NCBI GenBank assembly: GCA_019426215.1 | Contig: CM033402.1 | Coordinates: 3,844,001-3,908,000, forward strand | Reading direction: 5' to 3' | Length of the DNA: 64,000 nt | Source: Buddleja alternifolia | Taxonomy: Eukaryota > Streptophyta > Magnoliopsida > Lamiales > Scrophulariaceae | In this document: positions 49,340 through 59,700 of the stretch, one piece after another | Numbering within the stretch: position 1 is the first letter of the stretch | Layout of the letters: each line of letters opens with the position of its first letter | Notes under the pieces: generated by a model | What the model was told of the DNA's origin: nothing | Database searches by the model: none | The model's input: only the letters and a program-made list of their open reading frames with translations | Made by a program: the position numbers and the translations under genes

Positions 49340-50780
49340 GGAAAATTTTTTGTTTAGGGAATAGGAAGATTTTAAATTTATAAAGACACAACAATTCTTA
49401 ACTAATTAGGGAAAATGAATTCATAAACTTTACAAATTACTAAAATGGTAAATTCAATGCAAAATCATATTTGTGTCACCTATTTCATCTTTTTTTTTTA
49501 ATTATCCATATTATTCACTTATTAATGTTTCGTTCATCACAAACGAAGTTAAATTTCTTTTCCTTATAAACCTACCCAATAAATTTTATCAAAAAATGTA
49601 AGTAATATTCTATTGTATGTTTGAAAGAAATTATAAAAATGACAAATTCAATGCAAAATCATTTTGTCTTACCTACTTCATATGTTTTCTAGAAAAATAC
49701 AAATTATCCACTCACCCAATTTTCTTTCATAGCTAATTAAAGTTTATTTATCTTCATTTGTACAAATTAACCCATCACATTGAATAAAAAATGCAATATA
49801 AGTTGGAAAAAAATTGTACAACACATCTAAAAATTTAAAATAATTGAAAATAATATTATATAAGTTTTTCTTTATAAATAACAATTTTATATTCGGCAAC
49901 ACCATATATTTTTATGATAACTTCATCATCTATGGCCTTGTAATTAAAGCCTTTAACTATATCCTTTGAACTGTTTTAATTAAAAATACTCAACCGTGAT
50001 TTAATAATATTTTTAATTCATAACCTTGATCTGAAATACTTTTCCACGCAACGAAGCATGCAATTACAACTATGATCATATAAACGATCATCAAGGATAA
50101 ATGTGATAGAAAACTATGCAAATTTTGACATTATTCATAAAGAATTGATTAGAAAAAATTCATGTATGTGGTTCTTTCAATTATACTATCCATGAAAAAA
50201 TAATTACTTATGATAATTTGACGTATCAAAGGACTAATTGTTTTAATTATTATTTTGTCATAATATGAAGTATCATATGGTTTATCAAACATCATTTTTC
50301 GAAATCATTTAAAAAATCATAACTGCATTGTTTGATATACTACCTAATATTTTCTTTATCTATTATTTCTTGTTACATGCATGATTGCAACTTCTAAAGT
50401 TGTTACTTGTAAATAAAATTAAAAACTTTATTTAATATAATTTTCAATTATCTTAAAGTATTTTTAAGTGTTGTAAATTTGTTTCAGACATATAATAGAA
50501 TATTACTTGCATTTTTTGACAAATCTATTGGGTAGCTTTGTAATGGAAAATAAATCAATTAAACTTCATTTGTGATGAACGAAAAATCAATAGGTGAAGA
50601 ATATGGATAATTATAAAGGAAAAAAAAAAAGATGAAATAGGTGACACGAATATGAATTTGCATTCAGTTTACCATTATATTAATTAGTAAAGTTTAGGAA
50701 TCCGTTCTCCCTAATTACTTAAGAATTATTGTGTCATTATAAATTTGAAATCTTTCTATTCCTGAAACAATAATTTTCCC
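49340..50780. mobile_element. Mutator-like element with long terminal inverted repeats
   Basis: An element of about 1.44 kb with imperfect inverted repeats of about 300 bp at each end (ggaaaatt...ggaatag outermost, then attcttaa, aaactttac, gtgtcacctatttcatc). It is flanked by the 9-bp sequence taaaaaaaa on both sides (49331-49339, 50781-50789). A 9-bp duplication and long TIRs fit MULEs, although an A-rich duplication can arise by chance. The left arm also has a second, diverged copy of its inner half. It has no coding frame. Confidence 0.7.
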
Positions 50781-50783
50781 TAA

Positions 50784-50995
50784 AAAAAATTCAAAAGATT
50801 GTATATTGGGTTGTAAATGTCTATTTCATTTATGCATAACATGTGCATAAAAAAGTTTCAAAAACAAAATTGGCATGGATATTGAATTATATAAAAAAAA
50901 TTCAAAAGATTGGATATTGGGTTGTAAATGTCTATTTCATTTATGTATAACATGTGCATAAAAAAGTTTCAAAAACAAAATTGGCATGGATATGT
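50784..50995. repeat. Tandem duplication of about 102 bp
   Basis: Two near-identical units from aaaaaaaattcaaaagattg to attggcatggatat (50782-50884, 50886-50994). The first 39 bp of the unit also occur at 49187-49225, in the tail of the LINE fragment. Confidence 0.9.
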
Positions 50996-51258
50996 AAGTA
51001 TCGTGCATAGATGAAGTGAAAAAATACAAAATGTTACAACTTCTAAAAAATAAAACATCTTAAATGGAAAATTAGTATCTAAACATATAGATAGGGCTAA
51101 ACCATTTTGATTTAGGCAAAATTTTATCTCAAAGGCGAACTAGCTTGGGAATTTTGCATACAAAGAAAAGTTGGGTATCTTTCGACGCGAGCCACTAGCA
51201 CTCAATATAGGCTTCTCTTTCATCAACTATTACTTTTGAGGAGTTATCGCTGTTAGAA

Positions 51259-51323
<65 letters not shown>

Positions 51324-52364
51324 GCTCTTGGGTCCGGGCAGAGTGAAGAAGGTGCACATTTCGCATTTTCTGTAGATTCTTTCCAGCTCTGTATTGGGGC
51401 CTAGCCCCATTTCTGGACTCGAGTCTTAAGTTCATCGACTTAAAGGATTGTGTCATTAAATTTATGAATGAGCCTATACGTCGAGACGAGCAATATCAAT
51501 TGAACCGGTAGAGTCAATGACGAGATTATGTATCACATTTATTTTTCAATATTTATTTTTGCAATTTTCTTTGGGTTGGGCAGGTAACCACTAGGGAAGG
51601 GCATATGCTCGCCAATTTTTATTCTTTGTTATATGTATTGAACTTATTTGTTTCAATCGCGTTCCTTAATGATTCAGCAGAGCCAGAATTCTTTCAAATG
51701 GAAAGAACCAAGCAATTGCTAGTTTGAACAATGGGTAATGACACACACAACCTTGTTTTATCAACTTTAGCACGGAGGTAAAAGAGAGTTGGCATATGAG
51801 AGAACTCGATAATCCTTCCTCGTAGGGAAGGTCTAACCTTCTTTTTTCGGCTCTAAAGCTTAGAGCAGATTCACCAAGAACTCGAACGAATCCCCCAAAA
51901 TGGGGAATAGGAAATAGCTAGAAAGAAAACATTGGGAAAGAGTGGATTAATTACCTTCCTCTTGATTACGAATCAAAGTTTCAATATCATTACAACTGTA
52001 TGTCTATCATAAATTTATTCAGGTTTCATTACCTTAATATTGTGATTGTACCGAAATTCAGAATCGAGCACACAATAACCTCATTTCCCATGCATGTTTC
52101 TGCACGTAGGACGAATATTATATGGTTAATAATTAAGAGATGCGATGGATTTCTCGTTCCATTTATGATGCCATGTCTCTCGATCTGCACATGCATGCAT
52201 ATTCCATGTGGATTTCATAACTTCATCAAATTCCATAATACATCTATATCTATATCTCAATCTATATCTATACACACACACACACGCACATATATATATA
52301 TATCCACTCCACCTGATAATTACATACATTATACATACAGTGATACACACAACTAAACTCACCA
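50996..52364. promoter_or_regulatory. Spacer and upstream region of the DRT100-like gene
   Basis: A (TA)n(GA)n compound microsatellite lies at 51264-51320. A (CTATAT)n then (CA)n then (TA)n run lies at 52240-52303. The last (TA)n, ending about 60 bp before the start codon, could serve as a TATA region. No other gene was recognised. Confidence 0.35.
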
Positions 52365-53462
52365 ATGGCGATCACCTTCCTCTACATGCTATCAGCCACA
52401 CTTCTGTATCTATCCTCTGTATCTAACGCCTGCCCGCCATCGGACCGGGCGGCCCTTCTCGCCTTCCGGGCGGCCCTTGACGAGCCCCATTTGGGCCTCT
52501 TCAACTCATGGAAAGGCACAGACTGTTGCCACAAATGGTACGGCATAAGCTGCGACCCGGGGACACACCGGGTCACAAGCATCAACTTCCAGGCCGAAGC
52601 GGTCGACGCCATCTCCGAAACCGGCTTCCGAACCGGGTTCATGACCGGTTCAATCTCCCCCCAAATCTGCAAATTGACAGAGCTCTCAACCCTAACAATG
52701 GCGGATTGGAAAGGAATCTCCGGGTCAATTCCGCCCTGCGTCGGGTCACTATCGCGTCTTCGGATCCTAAACCTGATGGGGAACAAACTCGCCGGAAACA
52801 TCCCCGCAGGAATCGGCCGATTACGTCTACTCACGGTGCTAAACGCCGCGTTTAATCAGATCTCCGGCGAAATACCGCCGTCGCTAACAAATCTAACCTC
52901 ATTAACACATCTAGATCTCCGCAATAACCTAATTTCAGGTAAAATCCACAAAAATTTCGGCGAATTGAAAAAATTAGGTCGAGTTTTATTAAGCAATAAT
53001 AACCTAATCGGAGCGATTCCGAGCTCGATTTCGCAGATTTACAGGCTTTCGGAATTGGATCTCTCTGCGAACCGATTCTCCGGCCAGATTCCGCCGTTTT
53101 TAGGTAAAATGGAGGTGCTCGCGACGTTGAATCTCGACGGAAATAGATTCTCCGGCGCGATTCCGGCGACGTTGATTAGTTCGAGTGTTAGTGTGTTGAA
53201 TCTGAGCAGGAACGGCGTTGATGGAGAGATTCCGGATGCGTTCGGGCCGAGATCGTATTTTATGGTGATGGACTTGTCGTACAATAAGCTGAGGGGGAAG
53301 ATTCCGACGTCTATATCGTCGGCGGCGTATATCGGACATCTTGACGTTAGCCGGAATCATCTCTGCGGCCCGATTCCGGCGGGGCCGCCGTTTGATCATC
53401 TCGATGAGGATTCGTTTGTTGGTAATGATTGTCTCTGTGGGAAGCCACTTATGGGTTGTTAA
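52365..53462 (+). CDS. DRT100-like: DRT100-like secreted leucine-rich-repeat protein
   Basis: A single-exon gene of 365 residues, the usual length and structure of this family. Residues 1-22 form a signal peptide (MAITFLYMLSATLLYLSSVSNA), so the protein enters the secretory pathway. An LRR N-terminal cap follows, with C23, LLAFRAAL and the paired cysteines of DCCHKWYGISCD. About ten plant-type LRRs with the L..L.L..N.L.G.IP pattern run from about 95 to 335, and a C-terminal cap holds DCLCGKPLMGC. There is no membrane span or kinase, which separates it from LRR receptor kinases. The family is named after a clone reported to aid DNA-damage tolerance in bacteria, but its location suggests an apoplastic role; polygalacturonase-inhibitor-like proteins are the nearest relatives. 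It is GC-rich against its surroundings and intact. Confidence 0.93.
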   Translation: MAITFLYMLSATLLYLSSVSNACPPSDRAALLAFRAALDEPHLGLFNSWKGTDCCHKWYGISCDPGTHRVTSINFQAEAVDAISETGFRTGFMTGSISPQICKLTELSTLTMADWKGISGSIPPCVGSLSRLRILNLMGNKLAGNIPAGIGRLRLLTVLNAAFNQISGEIPPSLTNLTSLTHLDLRNNLISGKIHKNFGELKKLGRVLLSNNNLIGAIPSSISQIYRLSELDLSANRFSGQIPPFLGKMEVLATLNLDGNRFSGAIPATLISSSVSVLNLSRNGVDGEIPDAFGPRSYFMVMDLSYNKLRGKIPTSISSAAYIGHLDVSRNHLCGPIPAGPPFDHLDEDSFVGNDCLCGKPLMGC

Positions 53463-54194
53463 TTGGATATCTGAATAATGTCGTTGGATTTATATTTTTC
53501 TTGGGTCGGATATATTATTCACTCACCTTGTGAATCATATAAAAGTTCGATCAAAATGTTGTCGATCAGAATTTTTCTTGTAACTTTTGAGGTTTTGCTC
53601 TTTTTTTGATTTGTTTAACATGTATTTTGATGAAAATATGTTTCTTGTTGTTTTGAGTTTTATTTTATTTTGGGTGAAATGCACTTCGTCCCATCTAAAT
53701 GTCACATTTTAGCATTAAACACACTTAAAGTTCAGAATCAGGACTATACCTCCTAAAAGAATTTACATGCATAATATTTCGCCCCCACGTTAGCGAACCG
53801 CATCAATAAGCATTCATATATCTAAATAAAATCTCGGTCATTTGTCAACCATTGTGTATTGTAAGATCATGGATTTCATTTATAAACTCACATTCAAATC
53901 AGTTACGCTGTATAATGTAAATTGGCGCCACATGTCTTCAAGTGAAAATTTGATTTCTTAAAATAGACTATATTTAACAACATCAATTCTCGGAATATTA
54001 TAATATTTCTCAAGGAAAAATTATCCCGGGAAAAGAAGGTTCCGATGCAAAGAACAAAATTGACTTTTGTAACCATATAAATAGAGAGCGATAGACACGT
54101 TGTTGAAATTTCGATAAATCTTTTATTTGAATATTGATTATGGGGGCAAAATGACATATAAATGTTTTAGGGGGCATTGTTTGATTTTTATGTT
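53463..54194. other. DRT100-like 3' UTR and spacer
   Basis: The 3' UTR probably runs to about 53650. Further on, 53680-54180 is AT-rich with no recognised gene. Confidence 0.4.
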
Positions 54195-54400
54195 TTGATA
54201 TGAGATATCTGAATAATTTTGTTGGATTACTCAAATATAATTTACTTATATTGTGAATGAGTTTAACCAAAATGAGTCTTGACTAAAAAATTTCTTGCAA
54301 TTTTTGAGTTTAGTAAGTTTTGCACTTACTTTGATTTATTTCGCATTTATTTTGATGAAAATATGCTCGTTATTTTGTGTTTAATTCAATATTTGTTTTG
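54195..54400 (+). repeat. Diverged copy of the DRT100-like 3' UTR
   Basis: This segment follows the order of 53463-53660: atatctgaataat, gttggatt, ttgtgaat, aattttt...ttgca/ttgta, then attttgatgaaaatatg. Identity is moderate and no coding copy precedes it, so it may be the tail of a lost tandem duplicate. Confidence 0.5.
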
Positions 54401-54499
54401 TGATTTTGTATTTCATATTTGACAATTTAGCGACGCCTTTGCATCATCCGGACATACATCCATTCATCACTGTATTTAAAGATGTTACAGCGTCCCTTT

Positions 54500-55390
54500 G
54501 TTATTTAAATATGGAAAGGGAAAAAAATCATCATTTAATAGGTACAAGCCGAGTATATTACGAAAATTTGTCTAAAGTTACGATGAAAAAATCGGCTAAA
54601 TGCGATGGGAATAGGAAATGAACAGATTCATAAAGTTACGAATATAATGTGAACACAAATGAATTATTCGAGAGTAAAAATAATGCTTATTTTTATATAA
54701 AATTGTGTGATATATTGTTTCTACTCACATTTAGTTCATAATCAAGATTCATTAAAGCATTAAATTATTTATATGTTCAATTGGTTGTATAATTCAGCAA
54801 AAGACAAAAAATCTAATAACTGAATTAGTTGTAAAATAACGATTGGGTTGATTGATTAGTTAATGGGCCTATCTGGAATAATACCGTTCAGTCAATTATG
54901 GGCTCATTGGGGGCTACATGAGAATATCGAGGCCCAAAAAGAGACCCTCAAAGAAATTCAAAATGACATCTTAACCCCTAAAGTTTGTTGTTTTATCATA
55001 TTACTCCCGACCACCCAAGGCTTTTTTTTGAGGTATTAATAGATCTGCGTGGCTCATGATTAAAAATTATTAACCATAGTTTGTCGAGTCTGATTTAAGG
55101 CTGTAATTATAACTTTGTGCAGGATTTTTTTGAGGTAATAACATAGTTTGTAAAATACGGGACGGAAAAAGTTCGTCATTTAATACGTACGTGTATATTA
55201 TGAAAGTTTATTGAAAGGTACGATGAAAAATTCAGTTAAAAAGTACGAAAACGGAAAATAAATGAATTGGTAGACGTACGAGTATAATACTGATATAAAT
55301 TAATTATTCAAAAATAAAAAAGACAGTTTAGTTCAATATAAATTTGTAAGATTTATTGCTTGTACTTACTTTTAATTTATATAAATAATA
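54500..55390. repeat. Diverged direct repeat pair
   Basis: Positions 54500-54740 and 55165-55390 share the order tacg...gtatatta, acgatgaaaaa, ggaaatgaa/ggaaaataaatgaa and attattc. No frame is conserved. Their nature is unknown. Confidence 0.5.
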
Positions 55391-56110
55391 TTTTATATGA
55401 GTCACTAATTGATAATAATTAATATTTTGATAAATTATTAACGTTCAGAGTTTTTAATTGTATATTACTCAATTAGTATGTATGTTCACACTTTAGTAAA
55501 CCAACCATTTAGAACCCAAATAAAAAATTCGATACATATTGAAACTGAACGAAAAATTTGATTCAGCATTGGAAAATTAATAATAATTTTTAAGTTTTAG
55601 ATTAAACCAAATACTTTTTTGCCAAAATTAGAGTATTATTCGTCGAATATTATTTGGGATACATAAAGTACATGTGTACACAATAAATTTTTATGTCTGT
55701 AAATAAAAACACAAAAAAATAGTGACAAATGAATTTATGTTGATTAAAATAAAAAATTGGAGTATAATCTCTAATCTAATCCTTTGATTCTTCCTTCAAG
55801 AACGTGGATATGAATATTGGAACAGAAATTGCTTCTTTGATATTCTCTAATATGGATTTAAATGTTTACAACGTTAATGTAAGGGCTCGACAGCTTAATC
55901 TCGGATCAAACAATGTGAATGATTTGAGAAAGTTGAAAGCTTCAAGGTCGACTCGTTGCTTTGATTTTCCTTCAACTTGATTTTGACTTTTAATTATATG
56001 TACGTATGTATATTATACGGGTATAATATCTGTGTCATTTTGATTAAAAATTATTGATATGAGTTTGCCAAGTCTGATTCCAAGACGTAATTATAAATCT
56101 GTGCAACTTA
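55391..56110. other. AT-rich spacer, no gene seen
   Basis: Nothing coding was recognised. A segment at 56041-56100 is similar to 55055-55115 (attaaaaattatt, gtctgatt, gtaattat). Confidence 0.4.
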
Positions 56111-56149
56111 TTATTAAAAATTATTGGCCCAAATTTGTCGTCTGATAAT

Positions 56150-56500
56150 AGCTTCGAATTAAACAAAAAAAAGTATTACCTGCAACAAGTTTGTGCTCGC
56201 AATTTATTCTTTTATTATCAACACTTCAATGTCATTATACAAATCCGCGGACAATTGGAGCTTGATTGGAACGTAGAAATTGCTCATGTGTGGCGTGAAG
56301 CCAACCGGGTAGCCGATGATTTAGCTAAGTACGACTTAGCTCATAATCTTAATAAATTGTTGCTCCCGATTATGGAGTGTTGTAATAGTATAGAACTTGA
56401 TAGAGTTGGCCTTAGATGGCATAGACAAGTGACTATGAGCTCGAATTTGTCGAGTTAGACTATGCTTATTTGGGTGCCCCTCGTGCAATCAAAAAAATCA
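56150..56500 (+). pseudogene. RNase H tail of a LINE upstream of CWC22
   Basis: From about 56256 the frame reads LDWNVEIAHVWREANRVADDLAKYDLAHN, the last helix of plant LINE RNase H domains, including the N-R-x-A-D-x-L-A signature. It ends with a stop at 56456-56458 and a short A-rich tail (56488-56510). The upstream domains are missing. It ends about 290 bp before the CWC22 start codon, so LINE-derived sequence lies in that gene's promoter region. Confidence 0.65.
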
Positions 56501-56792
56501 AAATATAAAATTTATACTTTTAAAATCAAAATAAATATTTCCTTTTCAACTTCTTTTCCCCCAAAAACCTCTCAAAAACGGGGAGAAAAAAAAACAAGCC
56601 CTAAACGAGCAGAAATCGAATTACATCGCTCTCAATCTACAAATATCCAGCTTCTTCGCACACATATACATTGATTGAACGGGTAAAGTTTCGATTTTTC
56701 ATACTCTTTTGATTTAGGGTTTTAGTTTTGGTTTAATTGAACTCGTAAACCCTAGATTTTGCTTGCTTGTTGGATTAATTTAGTGGTTAGGA

Positions 56793-59700
56793 ATGGCTAG
56801 AAGCAGTGATTCGAGCAGCAGCGAAGATGAGAGGGGAGTTGGGCGTCGTTATAGTGAGCGCTCGGGAGAAGAAAAGAGAGATAGGAGGGGTAGGGATCGA
56901 GATAGGGATAGGAAAGTCGAGAGCAGGAGGAACAGAGATAGGGATTATAGCCGTGAAGACGGTGAAATTGAAATTGACGACAAAGAAACGGATAGGGAGC
57001 GGAAGTCTTATCGGGATTCGGAGAGTGATAGGCGGGATAGAAGCCGAAGAAGTGATAGATGGCGTGAAGGTGATGATGAGAAAAGGGAGTATAGGGGCCG
57101 GGAGGATCGTTATAGTGAGTATGGTCGAAGGGAGGACTATAGGAAAGAGCAGCGAAGGGATAGAGAGCGAGATCGTGATAGGAGACGGGATGAGGATGGC
57201 GATAAAGATAAGAAGAGAAGAGAGAAGGATAGGAATGAGAGTAATGTGGAGAGTAGGGAGTCGAATAGAAAAGAGGACAATGTGAAGCAAAACGATGCAC
57301 CAAAAGCGGCGGTAGACGCGGTTGCGAATTTGGGCAGGAGTGGTGGAGTGTATATTCCACCATTTAAGTTGGCCAGAATGATGAAGGAGGTACAAGACAA
57401 GAGCAGTGTTGAGTATCAGAGAATGACGTGGGATGCATTGAGGAAGAGTATTAATGGTTTAGTGAACAAAGTCAATGCTACCAACATAAAAAATATAATT
57501 CCTGAGTTGTTTGCTGAGAATTTGATTCGAGGGAGAGGCTTGTTTTGTCGGTCGTGTATGAAGTCTCAAATGGCTTCTCCGGGTTTCACAGATGTGTTTG
57601 CAGCATTGGTTGCTGTAGTAAACACTAAGTTCCCTGAAGTTGGTGATCTTTTGTTGAGGAGGATAATATTGCAGCTTCAGAGGGCGTACAAGCGCAATGA
57701 TAAGGTTTATATATCAGATTGTTTTTTTTTAAATTTATTGTATTATTGGTGTTTTGGCAATATATTTATAATCTAATATTAATATGGGTAAATATGAATG
57801 TTTTGGCAGCCACAACTACTTGCTGCAGTCAAGTTTATCGCACATCTAGTTAACCAGCAAGTGGTTCATGAGCTTATTGCACTTGAACTACTTACGTTGC
57901 TTCTGGAAAAGCCGACTGATGATAGTGTTGAAGTGGCTGTTGGCTTTGTGACCGAATGTGGGTCCATGCTCCAGGACCTTTCTCCTCGGGGCTTGCATGG
58001 TGAGTACAATAGTGTTGTCATGTTTTATGTAATATGGCATTTTCCTTTTGATACATTTATCATTCCCTCATTTTAACTGCACCTCGAGATTTGATAATAC
58101 TATGATGCATTTTTCATTGTTCCTTCTTTTTTCATTGATATAATTTGCTTTGAAGTACTGGGTAATATGAGGTAGAAACATTCGAGAATGTGAACGTTAT
58201 TTTGAAAGTAAGTTGTAATCGTGTTTAGTGAAGAATTATTTGTAAGCTACTTGTACTTTGTATGACTGAAAAGCGAAAATGGGAAGTTTTGGGCGTGGTT
58301 GTGCTTTTTCACATGTAACACAAGTGGTTGTGCTTTTTCACATGTAACATAAGAAATTACTGAAACAAGTTATAATAATGAAAAGGAAATTGGAAAATAG
58401 GATTAATGTGTTCTTTTTAGGTAAAATCCGATGGCCTTATAGTAGCATCCCAGGAAAAGTGAGACCGAGCTTATGAACGCCTGATGAGGTTTCTTAGGAC
58501 TTATGAGTTTGCTCTGAAATTCTTATGAAGCATGTCCAAAATGAAATTAAGAAAAAATAAACCAGTTTGACCTGTATATAAGTGAAACCTCTCAATTCCA
58601 CATTCTGAATTAAAGTTTTTTTTTAAATGATTTTTTTATTTTACTTCGAACAATGCAAACCATGATATTGCTGCTGATTCAAACCTCATTTGTATTAAAA
58701 AATTATCATTCTATTATTTAAATCCAGGTTGTTGAAATCCGAGAAATAAAGAAGGTAGCAATAAATTGTCCGAATGCAATTTTATCCCACTGTTCTAAAG
58801 CAGATTCCTCTTTCAAAGAACTTGGTGTTGGTCTGATAAACCTCTGAAATTATGTGCACACTTAGACAGATATCTGTGATTCATGTCTACCTTTAACTCT
58901 TTCTAAGTTTTTGCGAAATCATGTCATGTATACCAGTGCACATATTAACATTAGATATTTTGAGTATTTTTAATTTGGGAACTTGATTGGTATACTGCTA
59001 TTTGATGTCTTCCTTATTAACATTGAAATTTTTTTGGCTTTGGTTTCCTATGGAGTTCTACGCATTTTTTTTGTTTTTGTTTTTTAACCTTTTCTTGATT
59101 GTATGCTTCTGTTTAGTCTATTATGATATATGGTCACATTTAGCTTACCTAAATGCCTCTTCAGCTTAGTTTTTGTTTTTCTTATTCTTATTTTCATTGG
59201 AGGCTTTAAAGCTTAAGGTTATGCGTTCCTATACTTGCACATACACGCCCAAGATACTATGCTTGTATATTTTAGTCTTGTTGTTTCACCGGTATTTGAT
59301 TGCACATATCCGAGAACATTTTTTGCAGCATTCACATGTGTTTTTTATTAACATATTGTGCGGTGACTAATTTACCTTCTTTAACCAAATGATCATATTA
59401 TAATCTCTATTAGTTCCTGCTCATGACCCAGCTTAGTTTTTGTTTTTCTTATTCTTATCTTTATTGGAGGGTTTAAAACTTAAGGTTATGCATTCCTAAA
59501 CTTGCACATACACACCCAAGATGCTATGCTTGTATATATTAGTCGTGTTGTTCCACTCAGTATTTGGTTGCACATATTCAAGAACATTTTTTGCAGCATT
59601 CACATGTGCTTTTTATTAACATATTGTGCAGTGACTAATTTACCTTTTTTAACCAAATGATCATTTTATAATCTCTATTAGTTCCAGCTATGATCAAATC

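Noticed and set aside
52382..53399. Several ORFs overlapping the LRR gene in other frames
   Set aside because: They are GC-rich shadow frames of the DRT100-like coding sequence.
56787..57400. Long minus-strand and alternate-frame ORFs opposite CWC22 exon 1
   Set aside because: They are shadows of the Arg/Asp/Glu-rich repeat of the CWC22 N-terminus and have no family resemblance.
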